DNA from: Nannocystis pusilla
GTDB lineage: Bacteria; Myxococcota_A; Polyangia; Nannocystales; Nannocystaceae
Direction: 5' to 3'
Assembly (NCBI RefSeq): GCF_020073745.1
Contig: NZ_JAIRAU010000006.1
Location: 1-64,000 of the forward strand
DNA: 64,000 bases
In this document: positions 1 to 8,512 of the stretch, in pieces
How the letters are laid out: every line of letters begins with the position of its first letter
How positions within the stretch are numbered: position 1 is the stretch's first letter
Translations under genes and position numbers: made by a program
Notes under the pieces: generated by a model
What the model saw: only the letters and a program-made list of their open reading frames with translations
The model's database searches: none
What the model was told of the DNA's origin: nothing

Positions 1-708
1 AAGACTGCCCTGACCTACGCCGCCCTGTTCAGCGTGGGCGCCGTGACCTCGGTCGCGTGCTTCGAGCCGGAGCTCAGTATCCCCTCGTTCCGCTGCAACC
101 CCGCGCAAGCGCTCAAGAACGGCGACAACGGCTGCCCGGGCGAGGAGACCTGCTGCTCGGACGACCCGGCGGCCGTCGGCGGCAAGCTGCCCAACTACCA
201 CATGCCCGGGACCAACAACGACGTCTATGGCGCGCCGCTGTTCTCCGACAACAACAACGCGCTCAGCACCCAGGGCATGTGCGTGCAGACGGGCTTCGTG
301 AGCCCGCTCGTCAACGGCTGCCCCATCCCGTGCAACCCGAAGTGGAGCGCGGGCACGATCGCCGAGATCTGCCAGGGCCAGCAGTGCTGCCAGACGCAGG
401 AGCTCGACGCAGCCCGCGACTGCATCATGGTCGACGGCAAGTGGCGCGCCGCCAACGGCTCCGACATCCTCGCCAAGCGCACCGGCTGGGGCCCGCAACA
501 CGCCACCAACCAGGACCCGTTCGCCGAGGGCTGCACGGTCTTCTCCCAGGGCAACAACGACAGCCTGGTCGACTGCATCGAGCAGCTCGGCGTCGCCAGC
601 TCGCGCGGCTTCTGTTTCGACGGCTGCCCCTGCATCGAAGACGTGTGCGAGCAGAAGAACCCGGACTACCAACTGCGCTGCGTCGGCGCGCCCGCGCCGG
701 GCGTGTGA
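1..708 (+). CDS. Cys-rich lipoprotein, 5' end outside the window
   Basis: The reading frame is open from the first base and ends at TGA 706-708, so the start lies upstream; the GTG at 34 falls inside the signal peptide. The visible N-terminus is a hydrophobic stretch ending in a lipobox-like SVAC with the Cys at visible residue 20, so a lipid-anchored secreted protein is expected. The mature part (about 215 residues) has more than 20 cysteines, several adjacent (CCSDD, QCCQ, CPCIEDVC), which suggests a disulfide-rich extracellular fold. I recognise no enzymatic domain. Similar Cys-rich lipoproteins of unknown role are common in Nannocystaceae-like genomes. No gene follows for about 370 bases. 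Confidence 0.8.
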   Translation, partial: KTALTYAALFSVGAVTSVACFEPELSIPSFRCNPAQALKNGDNGCPGEETCCSDDPAAVGGKLPNYHMPGTNNDVYGAPLFSDNNNALSTQGMCVQTGFVSPLVNGCPIPCNPKWSAGTIAEICQGQQCCQTQELDAARDCIMVDGKWRAANGSDILAKRTGWGPQHATNQDPFAEGCTVFSQGNNDSLVDCIEQLGVASSRGFCFDGCPCIEDVCEQKNPDYQLRCVGAPAPGV

Positions 709-1004
709 GCGCGTGGATGGGTGCGCGCCGCGCCCGTCGCTCGTCGGCGCAGCTCGCGAGAGCTGCGCTCTGCATTTTCGGGGCGTGAGGGCTCGGCGAT
801 CCTCGCCGACGAGATCCGCGCGCCGAAATCGCACGAACAGTTCCGCGCAGCGAGATCTTGCATCTCCGCTCGAGGGACCCAATGCTCCAGTCCTGGACCT
901 GAACTCGCGCTCGGACCGCCGCCCGCGCTCGCCGCCTCCATGGCGTCGCATCTGCGTCTCGCTGGCGCCGCCGTGAGGCTTCTATTAAAGAGGTAGGCTC
1001 CGGT
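709..1004. other. Intergenic region without a recognised gene
   Basis: About 300 bases between the Cys-rich lipoprotein and the topA leader. The overlapping frames read Arg-rich and look like GC-rich shadows. A TATTAA element at 983-988 could be a -10 box for topA, but I see no convincing -35. The terminator-like hairpin directly follows. Confidence 0.5.
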
Positions 1005-1039
1005 GGACCTGGCGGTGCCAGGTCCGGGGCTTTTTTATT
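997..1039 (+). terminator. Intrinsic terminator or attenuator ahead of topA
   Basis: A perfect 9-bp stem (1005-1013 with 1017-1025, loop GGT) extends after a 3-nt bulge by GCTCC/GGGGC (997-1001 with 1026-1030). T6 follows at 1031-1036. This is a textbook intrinsic terminator for + strand transcription. It sits 290 bases after the upstream stop and only 39 bases before the likely topA start. It may end the upstream transcript, or, if the TATTAA at 983-988 is a -10 box, act as an attenuator in the topA leader. Confidence 0.7.
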
Positions 1040-1077
1040 GCCCCTCCTTCCTGTATCTCGTCTCACACGTGACCCCC

Positions 1078-4038
1078 ATGGCGCGAGCTTCCTCTGCAGA
1101 CGGCACCAAGACCGACGCCCCCACCAAGACCCGCAAGGTCGCCAAGGTGAAGGCGAAGGCGACCGAGGAAGCGGCCACAGCGGCAAAGCCAAAAGCCAAG
1201 CCGAAGGCCGCGGAGGGCGCCGCCAAGAAGGCCGCCGCCAAGAAGACGACCAAGGCCGCGAGCTCGAAGGCCGCGACCGCGAAGCCGGCCAAGGCGCCCA
1301 AGGCGACGAAGGCGCCCAAGGCCAAGGAGGCGGACGCGGCGGTCGAAGCGCCGGAGGACGGCGAGGAGGCCGGCACGGAGGGCGCGTCGGCGCGCGGCAA
1401 GCAGCTGGTGATCGTCGAGAGCCCCGCGAAGGCCAAGACGATCAACAAGTACCTCGGCTCGAACTTCGTGGTGCAGGCGTCGGTCGGTCACATCCGCGAC
1501 CTGCCGACCAAATCGGAGAAGGGCGCCAAGCAGCCGGTGCCGGGGGTCGATCTCGAGCACGGCTTCCGCCCGACGTACGTGGTCCTGACCAATAAGAGCA
1601 AGACGGTCGCCGACCTCAAGCGCCTGGCGAAGAGCGCGTCGCAGGTGTGGTTCGCAACGGACTTGGACCGCGAGGGAGAGGCGATCGCCTGGCACCTCGC
1701 GGAGGAGCTCAAGATCCCGCCGCAGGCGGCCCGCCGGGTGGTGTTCAACGCGATCACGCAGCAGGCCGTGCACCGCGCGTTCGCCAACCCGCGGCCGATC
1801 GACGTCAACAAGGTCAACGCCCAGCAGGCGCGCCGCATCCTCGACCGCATCGTCGGCTACCAGGCGTCGCCGCTGCTGTGGAAGAAGGTGGCGCGCGGCC
1901 TGTCGGCCGGGCGCGTGCAGTCGGTCGCGGTCAAGCTGATCGTCGAGCGCGAGCGCGAGATCGCCGCCTTCGTGCCCGACGAGCGCTGGGAGGTCACCGT
2001 CCGCCTGTGCGTCGACCCCGGCCAGGCCGGCCCGCTGACGAACGCGTGGGCGCAGTTCCTCGCCACCGTCGACGAGAAGGGCAAGGGCCCGACCCTCAAG
2101 GCGCAGAACACCTGGATGTCGCAGCACGCCTCGATCGAGTCGGAGCTGGTCGAGCTCGGCGGCGAGAAGTTCGCGCTCACGGCCGCCTCCACCGCGCCGC
2201 GCGACCTGTCGGCCGACGTCACCCGCGTGGTCGAGGCCGTCGGCCTGCACGACATCAAGGTCACCGCGCGCGACAACCCGGAGGGCAAGGGCCCGCAGAA
2301 GACGCTGCGCACGGTCACCGGCGCGGTCGACCCGGCGGTGCGCTACCGCGTGAAGTCGGTCGAGACCAAGCGGACCACCTCGCGCCCGCTGGCGCCGTTC
2401 ATCACCTCGTCGCTGCAGATCGCCGCGGCCAACCAGCTCGGGTTCACGACCCAGCGGACCATGCGGGCGGCGCAGCAGCTGTACGAGGGCATCGCCATCC
2501 CGAACGAGGGCCAGGTCGGTCTCATCACGTACATGCGCACCGACGCGACGGCGCTGTCGGCCGAGGCGATCACGCAGCTGCGCGGCTTCATCGGCTCGCG
2601 CTACGGCGAGCCGTACCTGCCGGAGAAGCCCAACATCTACACGTCGTCGAACAAGGACGCGCAGGAGGCCCACGAGGCGATCCGGCCGACCGACATCAAC
2701 CGCCGCCCGGAGGACCTGCGCGAGGCGCTGACCGACGAGCAGTTCAAGCTCTACTCGCTGATCTGGGCCCGCACGGTGGCGTGCCAGATGACGCCGGCGC
2801 AGTGGGACGCGACCGCGGTGATGTTCGAGCGCAGCGACAAGCCGACCGGCGCGGTGGTGCGCGCGACCGGCCGTACGCTGGTGTTCGACGGCTTCCTCAA
2901 GGTGCTCGGGGTCCAGGCCACCGACGAGCAGACGCTGCCGTCGCTCGGCGAGGGCCAGGGGCTCGGGGCGTTCTCGATCGAGCCGGCGCAGAAGTTCACG
3001 AGCCCGCCGCCGCGCTACACCGAGGCCTCGCTGGTCAAGACGCTCGAGGCCGAGGGCATCGGCCGGCCGTCGACCTACGCGTCGATCATCTCGGTCATCC
3101 AGGAGCGCAAGTACGTCGAGCAGCTCGACCGCCGCTTCTACGCCACCGACCTCGGCGAGGTCGTGACCGACAAGCTGGTCGAGGCGTTCAAGGACCTGAT
3201 GGACGTCGGCTACACGCGGGCGATGGAGGCCCAGCTCGACGAGATCGAGGACAAGGGCGCCGACTGGCAGAAGATGCTCGAGCGGTTCTACGGCGGCTTC
3301 CGCCGCTCGCTCGACATCGCCAGCGACACGATGACCCACGCCAAGGCCGAGGCGCAGCCGGCGATCTACAAGTGCCCGAAGTGCGGGTCGCCGACCTGCT
3401 ACCGCTTCGGCAAGAACGGCCGCTTCCTGTCCTGCACGACCTACCCCGAGTGCGACTACGCGGCGCCGATCACCCGCGACGGCCGGCCGCTCCTGCCCGA
3501 GCGCGTCGACATGGTCTGCCCCGAGGACGGCTCCGACATGGAGCTCCGCAACAGCCGCTTCGGACCGTTCCTCGCCTCGGTCAACTTCCCGCACACCAAG
3601 TTCGTCATCAACCTCGACAAGAAGGAGGGCGTCAAGCTGCCGACGCCTCCGGCGCTCGAGGTCGACGTGCCCTGCCCCAAGTGCGGGGCGCCGCTCAACC
3701 TGCGCATGGGCAAGCGCGGGCCGTGGCTCGGCTGCTCGAAGTTCCCCAAGTGCCGCGGCCGCCTGGCCTGGACCTCGCTCGAGGACGACAAGCAGGCGAC
3801 CCTCGGCAAGCAGCTCGCCGCGCACGAGAAGGCCCACCCGCCCGTCGTGCTCAAGCGCCGCGACGGCCGCGTGATCGCCGAGGGCACCCCGGTGGCCGAG
3901 CTGCTGATCCCCGGCGGGCTTGCCGAGCTCGAGATCCACCCCGACGCGCTCGCCAACAAGGCCGCCGCCGAGGCCGGAGCCGCGACGCCGCCCCCGCCGG
4001 CCGCGGCGCCCGAGAAGGCGCCGGCGCTGCGCAATTAG
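1078..4038 (+). CDS. topA: DNA topoisomerase I with Lys/Ala-rich N-terminal tail
   Basis: Type IA topoisomerase that relaxes negative supercoils. I chose ATG 1078 (986 aa) because the longer GTG frame at 1003 would translate through the terminator hairpin. Residues 1-105 are a low-complexity Lys/Ala/Thr tail resembling histone H1 tails. The Toprim domain starts near residue 108 (VESPAKAK with Glu114; DLDREGEAIAWHL). The core follows, with the catalytic tyrosine in LITYMRTD at about residue 485 and the HEAIRPTD motif. The C-terminus has two clear four-Cys zinc ribbons (CPKCG...CTTYPEC; CPKCG...CSKFPKC) and a degenerate Cys-poor one between them. The tail at the N- rather than C-terminus is unusual. 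The gene converges on a phosphatase gene across a repeat array. Confidence 0.97.
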   Translation: MARASSADGTKTDAPTKTRKVAKVKAKATEEAATAAKPKAKPKAAEGAAKKAAAKKTTKAASSKAATAKPAKAPKATKAPKAKEADAAVEAPEDGEEAGTEGASARGKQLVIVESPAKAKTINKYLGSNFVVQASVGHIRDLPTKSEKGAKQPVPGVDLEHGFRPTYVVLTNKSKTVADLKRLAKSASQVWFATDLDREGEAIAWHLAEELKIPPQAARRVVFNAITQQAVHRAFANPRPIDVNKVNAQQARRILDRIVGYQASPLLWKKVARGLSAGRVQSVAVKLIVEREREIAAFVPDERWEVTVRLCVDPGQAGPLTNAWAQFLATVDEKGKGPTLKAQNTWMSQHASIESELVELGGEKFALTAASTAPRDLSADVTRVVEAVGLHDIKVTARDNPEGKGPQKTLRTVTGAVDPAVRYRVKSVETKRTTSRPLAPFITSSLQIAAANQLGFTTQRTMRAAQQLYEGIAIPNEGQVGLITYMRTDATALSAEAITQLRGFIGSRYGEPYLPEKPNIYTSSNKDAQEAHEAIRPTDINRRPEDLREALTDEQFKLYSLIWARTVACQMTPAQWDATAVMFERSDKPTGAVVRATGRTLVFDGFLKVLGVQATDEQTLPSLGEGQGLGAFSIEPAQKFTSPPPRYTEASLVKTLEAEGIGRPSTYASIISVIQERKYVEQLDRRFYATDLGEVVTDKLVEAFKDLMDVGYTRAMEAQLDEIEDKGADWQKMLERFYGGFRRSLDIASDTMTHAKAEAQPAIYKCPKCGSPTCYRFGKNGRFLSCTTYPECDYAAPITRDGRPLLPERVDMVCPEDGSDMELRNSRFGPFLASVNFPHTKFVINLDKKEGVKLPTPPALEVDVPCPKCGAPLNLRMGKRGPWLGCSKFPKCRGRLAWTSLEDDKQATLGKQLAAHEKAHPPVVLKRRDGRVIAEGTPVAELLIPGGLAELEIHPDALANKAAAEAGAATPPPPAAAPEKAPALRN

Positions 4039-4055
4039 CGGCGGCCTCGTCGCTC

Positions 4056-4158
4056 TGCTTTGAAGAGCATGCTCGAAAGAGCATGCTCTTCAAAGCATGT
4101 TCGAGATGACATGCCCGAAAGAGCAGGTCTTCAGGGCCCTGCTTTTCCGGCCAGGTCA
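4056..4158. repeat. 14-nt-period CATG hairpin array, seven units
   Basis: CATG, CATG, CATG, CATG, CAGG, CCTG and CAGG start at 4068, 4082, 4096, 4110, 4124, 4138 and 4152, each exactly 14 nt apart. Each core is usually flanked by three purines and three pyrimidines, giving near-palindromic 10-mers separated by 4-nt spacers (GAAA, TTCA, GAGA, GAAA, TCAG, TTCC). The first two units form a perfect 19-bp hairpin with a GAAA loop (4056-4074 with 4079-4097). The array fills the junction between the convergent topA and phosphatase genes and supplies the phosphatase stop codon and last codons. A bidirectional terminator or mRNA-end structure is likely, although no T-tract follows. Confidence 0.85.
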
Positions 4159-4649
4159 TCGAGCAGCGCGGCGCAGGCGCGAGCGATCTGCTGGTAGGCG
4201 GCGAGAAAACCTTCGGGGCCGGAGCGGACGGGATCGGCGACGTCGAGGTCGGCGCCGCGCGCGGCGGGTGCGGCGACGGCGGCGAGCAGGCGGATCCGCG
4301 CGGGCCGACCCGGGCCGGCGATCGGGCCGAACGCCGAACCGGCGGTGAGGCGGCGGATCTCCGCGGCCACCAGGCGGTCGAGCACCAGGACCTCGTCGAA
4401 GTCGAACAGGTCGTCGCGGCGGAGCGGGCGGCTCGAGTGGACCAGCGCGAGCCCGTGGTCGGCGGCGACGCGGATGCTGCCGGCGTGCGCCGGGTTGCCG
4501 GGGTCGGCGGCGACGCCGGCGCTGTCGATGCGGAAGCGCGAGGCGAGCCCGCGCGCCGCCGCGAGCCGGGTGAACACGGCGGCGGCCAGCGGCGAGCGGA
4601 CGATGTTGGCGTAGCAGACGAACAGCACGCCGACGGGGCGCTCGCTCAT
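4131..4649 (-). CDS. Low-molecular-weight protein-tyrosine-phosphatase family protein
   Basis: 172 aa starting at CAT 4647-4649. The N-terminus carries the CX5R signature as CYANIVRS (Cys12, Arg18), followed by SPLAAAVF as in low-molecular-weight phosphatases. The C-terminal part has the ADP motif expected to supply the general acid Asp. The usual loop is CxGNxCRS; here Ala replaces Gly and Val replaces the second Cys, so the redox-protective Cys pair is absent. The family removes phosphate from Tyr in proteins or acts in related arsenate reduction. Its ATG overlaps the stop of the upstream lipoprotein gene by 4 bp, so the two are probably translationally coupled. The last codons lie inside the 14-nt repeat array. 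Confidence 0.88.
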   Translation of the reverse strand: MSERPVGVLFVCYANIVRSPLAAAVFTRLAAARGLASRFRIDSAGVAADPGNPAHAGSIRVAADHGLALVHSSRPLRRDDLFDFDEVLVLDRLVAAEIRRLTAGSAFGPIAGPGRPARIRLLAAVAAPAARGADLDVADPVRSGPEGFLAAYQQIARACAALLDDLAGKAGP

Positions 4650-5365
4650 TTGATCAGCTTCTGGACCTCGGTGTCGTCCTTGACCACCTCGAACGTCGGG
4701 TCGAAGCCGACCTGCTTGAGCAGCGTCTTGCCGCCGCGCTTCGACACTTCCTTGAGCAGCTCGACGGTCGGCGCGACGTCGCCGGCGTTGGCGCTCTGCT
4801 TGGCGAGGTTGAACACCGGGTCGGGGTACGTGGTGTCCTTGTCCTTGGCCCACGTGAAGAACGCGGCCGCGCGCTCGGGGTCGTCGAACAGCGCGACGCC
4901 GCGGGCGTTGGCGGCCTCGGCGAGCTCGCGCGCGGTGGCGCCGCCCTTCTCGGCCTCCTCCAGCGCCTTCTTCGCGCGCGCGTCCGAAGTCTTCTTCGCC
5001 TTGGCCTCGTCGAGCAGCTTCTTGGTGGCTGCGGCGGCCGCGGCGGGATCGGCGGCGGGCTCGGACGGCGGCGGTGTCTCGCCGGCGGTCGCGGCTGCAG
5101 GCGGCGGCGTCTCGCCCGGGGCGGCGGCGGCGTCATCGCTCTTGGTGTCGCCGGACGGCGGCGTCACGGGGTCGCCAGCCGTCTTCGTCTCGGCAGATGG
5201 GGGCGGCGTGGCGCTCTTGCCGTCGGCGGGCGTCGGAGTCTGGATCTCCGGGGCGTCGGTCTTTCCTGCCACGACCGGCGCATCCTTCGTCGCCTTCTCG
5301 GGGTTGGAGTTGCACGCGAGGAGCGTCAGCGACGCGAGTGCGAGCCGGGTGAAAGCTGGGCGCAT
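4646..5365 (-). CDS. Lipoprotein with helical C-terminal region
   Basis: 239 aa from ATG at 5363-5365, chosen because it places a classical lipoprotein signal at the start (lipobox LLAC, Cys18). Residues 20-130 are a Pro/Thr/Ala/Gly-rich low-complexity stalk. The rest is alanine-rich and helical, with a charged stretch and a repeat-like end around VELLKEVSKRGGKTLLKQVG, suggestive of TPR-like helices. The function is unknown. It is the first gene of a two-gene unit with the phosphatase (ATGA overlap) and is divergent from the cytochrome operon across about 66 bp, which must hold both promoters. Confidence 0.75.
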   Translation of the reverse strand: MRPAFTRLALASLTLLACNSNPEKATKDAPVVAGKTDAPEIQTPTPADGKSATPPPSAETKTAGDPVTPPSGDTKSDDAAAAPGETPPPAAATAGETPPPSEPAADPAAAAAATKKLLDEAKAKKTSDARAKKALEEAEKGGATARELAEAANARGVALFDDPERAAAFFTWAKDKDTTYPDPVFNLAKQSANAGDVAPTVELLKEVSKRGGKTLLKQVGFDPTFEVVKDDTEVQKLIK

Positions 5366-5431
5366 GGCGCGGATTTTATCGGAGAGTTTGGCGCCGCGCA
5401 TTGTGGTAACACTCACGGTTGACGCACCGCC

Positions 5432-7090
5432 ATGCTCGCGCCTCCACCACTCGTTCTAGCTGTCGTTACGGCGCTCGCGCCGGCCCCTGACCTCGAGGCG
5501 AAGGTCAAGGCGATCCTCGAAGACAGCTGCACCGCCTGTCACGACGACGGCGCCGACGAAGTGTCACTCGAAGGTCCGCCATCACGGCTCACCTCGGTGA
5601 AATCGAAAGCGACCGGCAAAGCCATGGTTGTCGCCGGAGACCCCGACGCCAGCTACCTCTACGCCAAGATCGTCGGCGCCAAGGGCATCGCCGGCGAATC
5701 GATGCCGCCCGGCGACTCGCTCGCCGCGGCGCAGAAGAAGACGATCAAGGACTGGATCGCCGGCATGAAGCCCGCGTCGGCGCCCGCCCCGGCGGCGACG
5801 CCGACGCCGGCCGCACCTGTCCCTTCGGGCAGCAGCGGCGGCGCGGCCGGCAACAAGAAGGCGGCCGACCTCGAGGTCAAGGTCCGCAAGCTGTTCGACG
5901 ACAAGTGCAGCGCCTGCCACGAGGCCGGCGGCAGCGAGGTCGTGCTGGTCGGCGACCTCGGGCACCTGTCGCGCGACAAGTCGAAGGACGCGAACAAGCG
6001 CTTCGTCGTCCCCGGCGACCCGGACAGCAGTTACCTGGTCAACAAGCTGACCGGCAAGAACATCAAGGGCGACATCATGCCCATGGGCGACGACCCGCTG
6101 AAGGCCGGCGAGATCGAGCTGGTACGCTCGTGGATCGCGGCGCTCGGCGAGTCGTCGGGCGCGGGCGAGGGCGCGGCGGTCGAGACGCCGCCGCCCGCCG
6201 AGGGTCCGGAGACGGGCGGCGGCGCGGCCGACGGGGGCGAGGGCGACGAGCCGGCGCCCGAGCGCGGCAAGCCGCCGTTCCACGGCACGTTCCAGATCAA
6301 CCTGCCGACCACGACGACGCTCGGCCGCCGCAGCTTCGAGTTCCGCATCGACCACCGCTTCGGTCAGGTCGGCACCGAGCGCGGCGCGTTCGGCCTCGAC
6401 GCCGGCGCCAACATCTCGTACGGCTTCGCCTACGGCATCCTGAACGGCTGGGACGTGCTGATCCGGCGCACCAACTCGCGCAAGGGCTACGAGCTCGGCA
6501 CCAAGTACATCCCGATCCGCCAGGAGGACGGCAAGAAGCTGAGCTTCGGCGGCTACGCGTCGGTCGAGTACCTGCGCGACTTCCCCAGCAACACCGCCAA
6601 CCCGTGGGCCGGCAACTTCCAGCTGCTGCTCAGCCGGCTGTGGTTCGACCGCTGGAGCACGCAGCTGACGGTGGGCTACCACCTGCGCACCAACCACTCG
6701 GCGAACGTGCAGGTCGACCTGCCCGACGACGACGTGAACGGTCCGGTCAAGGTCCGCGACAAGCGCGGCACGCTCGGCATCGGCATCGCCTCGACGGTGT
6801 GGCTGGGCCAGAAGAAGCGCTGGGGCATCGACCTCGAGTACCACCTGCCGATCCCCGCCGACGTGTTCTTCTACCGCGGCGGCAACGCCGACCGGAACGG
6901 CAGCAACATCGGCTCGTGGGCGATCGGCGGCTCCGTCAACACCGGCAAGCACTTCTTCCAGATCTTCATCACCAACACCCGCGAGATCCACACCAACTTG
7001 TACGCCCCCGGCGGTCAGAGCAAGAACCCGTTCACCGACCGCGGCAACTTCTTCTTCGGCTTCAACCTCAGCCGCAAGTGGAGCCTTTAA
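5432..7090 (+). CDS. Dihaem c-type cytochrome fused to DUF5777 beta-barrel domain
   Basis: 552 aa exported protein. A short hydrophobic N-terminus is followed by two planctomycete-type cytochrome c modules, each with a canonical haem motif: CTACH at residues 33-37 and CSACH at 159-163. Both contain the GDPD(A/S)SYL and MPxGD patterns that carry the distal Met ligand. A Pro/Ala/Gly-rich linker follows each module. The C-terminal 290 residues match what I know as DUF5777: alternating aromatic beta strands ending in FGFNLSRKWSL, with a terminal aromatic-X-aromatic pattern typical of outer-membrane barrels. The likely role is electron transfer at the outer membrane. It is followed 3 bp later by a second haem-like lipoprotein, forming an operon. 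Confidence 0.8.
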   Translation: MLAPPPLVLAVVTALAPAPDLEAKVKAILEDSCTACHDDGADEVSLEGPPSRLTSVKSKATGKAMVVAGDPDASYLYAKIVGAKGIAGESMPPGDSLAAAQKKTIKDWIAGMKPASAPAPAATPTPAAPVPSGSSGGAAGNKKAADLEVKVRKLFDDKCSACHEAGGSEVVLVGDLGHLSRDKSKDANKRFVVPGDPDSSYLVNKLTGKNIKGDIMPMGDDPLKAGEIELVRSWIAALGESSGAGEGAAVETPPPAEGPETGGGAADGGEGDEPAPERGKPPFHGTFQINLPTTTTLGRRSFEFRIDHRFGQVGTERGAFGLDAGANISYGFAYGILNGWDVLIRRTNSRKGYELGTKYIPIRQEDGKKLSFGGYASVEYLRDFPSNTANPWAGNFQLLLSRLWFDRWSTQLTVGYHLRTNHSANVQVDLPDDDVNGPVKVRDKRGTLGIGIASTVWLGQKKRWGIDLEYHLPIPADVFFYRGGNADRNGSNIGSWAIGGSVNTGKHFFQIFITNTREIHTNLYAPGGQSKNPFTDRGNFFFGFNLSRKWSL

Positions 7091-7093
7091 GAC

Positions 7094-7924
7094 ATGTCCC
7101 GGAAGACATCCAAGTTGTACCTCGCCCTGGCGCCGACGCTCGCGCTCGCGGGCTGCAACCAGCTCGAGGCGATCGAGACCGAGGGCGGCGCCAGCGGCGG
7201 CGGCGGCGGCGGGGTCCCGCCGGCCGTGCGCATGGCCTTCGAGGGCAGCTGCGGCAAGGGCGGCTGCCACTCGCCCGGCGCGACCCTGCCGGTGCTCGCG
7301 GGGGACGAGCTCGACGGCATCCTCACCGGCGAGATCAACGGCGTGCCGCTCGTCACGCTCGGCGACACCGCGAACTCCTACCTGGCGCTCGTGATGCTGC
7401 CCAACGAGGTGCTGACGAGCCTCGACCTGTCCCGCACCGTGCCGCGCATGCCGGCCGACAACGACTTCTTGAACCCGAACAACCAGGTCATCCTGTCGTG
7501 GATCGCGGGGGCGGAGTTCGAGGGCGGCGGGCCGGTCACCACCGGCGGCGACGACACCGACACCGACACCGGCGGCACCGACACCACCGGCGCCCCGGAG
7601 CCGACGTTCGCCGCCGTGCAGGCGATCCTCGACGCCAACTGCTCGTGCCACTTCCTGGCCCCGTCCCCGGGGACCAACGGCAGCTTCACGATGACGATGG
7701 GCGACTCGTACGCCGAGATCGTCGGCGTGCCGGCGCCGTCGGTCCCGGTCAACCTGATCGAGCCGAACGACCCCGAGGCCAGCTACCTGTACCTCAAGAT
7801 GGCCGGCGGCTTCGAGGGCGTCGGCGGCGCGGGCACGCTGATGCCGCCGGCGATGGGCCTGATGGACGACGCCAAGATCGCGCTGATCGAGGCGTGGATC
7901 CTCGCCGGCGCGCTCGACAACTGA
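7094..7924 (+). CDS. Lipoprotein with two non-canonical cytochrome c-like modules
   Basis: 276 aa. The signal ends in lipobox LAGC (Cys21). Two modules resemble the planctomycete-type cytochrome modules of the gene before it (NDPEASYLYLKM, TLMPPAM; NSYLALVMLPNE, VPRMPADN), but the haem motifs are irregular: CGKGGCH (CX4CH, residues 53-59) and CSCH (CXCH, 183-186). CX4CH is known from some multihaem cytochromes; CXCH is rare, so haem attachment is uncertain. An Asp/Thr/Gly linker separates the modules. It starts 3 bp after the DUF5777 cytochrome gene, so the products probably work together. The start codon lies inside a CATG repeat unit (7093-7096). Confidence 0.75.
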   Translation: MSRKTSKLYLALAPTLALAGCNQLEAIETEGGASGGGGGGVPPAVRMAFEGSCGKGGCHSPGATLPVLAGDELDGILTGEINGVPLVTLGDTANSYLALVMLPNEVLTSLDLSRTVPRMPADNDFLNPNNQVILSWIAGAEFEGGGPVTTGGDDTDTDTGGTDTTGAPEPTFAAVQAILDANCSCHFLAPSPGTNGSFTMTMGDSYAEIVGVPAPSVPVNLIEPNDPEASYLYLKMAGGFEGVGGAGTLMPPAMGLMDDAKIALIEAWILAGALDN

Positions 7925-7927
7925 GGA

Positions 7928-7959
7928 CATGTCACCGAGGACAGGACCCATGGGACAGG
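7928..7959. repeat. Three-unit 14-nt CATG/CAGG repeat at the acylphosphatase start
   Basis: CATG 7928, CAGG 7942 and CAGG 7956 are exactly 14 nt apart. The chosen acylphosphatase start codon (7950) lies in the second spacer, and an alternative in-frame ATG at 7929 lies in the first unit. Confidence 0.7.
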
Positions 7960-8243
7960 AGCTCGAGGTGGTCCAGGCGCTCGTCTGCGTCGACGGGCGC
8001 GTCCAGGGGGTGTACTACCGCGCCAGCGCGCAGGCCCGAGCCCAGGCGCTCGGCCTGCGCGGGTGGGTCCGCAATCTGCCCGACGGCCGCGTCGAGCTGC
8101 GCGCCCAGGGCACCCGCGCCCGCGTCGAGGCGCTCGTCGAGTGGTGCCGCAAGGGCCCGCCGTCGGCCCGCGTGACGGCGGTCGACGTCGACTGGGAACC
8201 CGTCGACCCCGAGATGCCGCTCAGCTTCCTCGTGCTGCGCTGA
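7950..8243 (+). CDS. Acylphosphatase
   Basis: 97 aa enzyme that hydrolyses the carboxyl-phosphate bond of acyl phosphates. The signature GRVQGVYYR carries the phosphate-binding Arg24, and GWVRNLPDGRVE carries the water-orienting Asn42; the family length is about 90-100 aa. Two in-frame ATGs are possible. The one at 7929 has its AGGA only one base away, while 7950 has GAGG and AGGA at 9 and 3 bases, so I prefer 7950. It is 25 bp after the cytochrome-like lipoprotein and may be co-transcribed, though no functional link is obvious. Confidence 0.93.
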   Translation: MGQELEVVQALVCVDGRVQGVYYRASAQARAQALGLRGWVRNLPDGRVELRAQGTRARVEALVEWCRKGPPSARVTAVDVDWEPVDPEMPLSFLVLR

Positions 8244-8512
8244 CGGGAGCGAGAACCGTGAACACGTCCCGCCGGTCGCCCGGCACGCGAGCATGAGGTT
8301 GGCTTCGGGCACCCGGTGACGCTCGGGCCCACCGACGCGCCAAGGGTACCGAACGTGGCGCGCTGGCAGATACCTGGGGACCGACCGCCCCATGCTTCTG
8401 CTGTGCGCCCACGATTACCTGTGAGGTGACGCAATCGGGAGCGTGTCGGGGGCGATGCGACGGTCTCGGCCGGCCGACATCTTCGAGACGAAGTCTCGCA
8501 CCCCGGAGCCTC
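8244..8512. other. Intergenic region, nothing recognised
   Basis: About 270 bases between acylphosphatase and the Sel1-like lipoprotein. I see no gene, no strong hairpin with a T-tract and no clear promoter boxes. Confidence 0.4.

Noticed and set aside
1063..3939. Very long open frame antisense to topA
   Set aside because: Arg/Leu/Val/Asp-rich shadow of a high-GC gene with strong third-position GC bias; no family features, while topA is unmistakable.
4056..4158. CRISPR-like array
   Set aside because: Period of 14 nt with 4-bp cores and no unique ~30-nt spacers or cas genes; geometry does not fit CRISPR.
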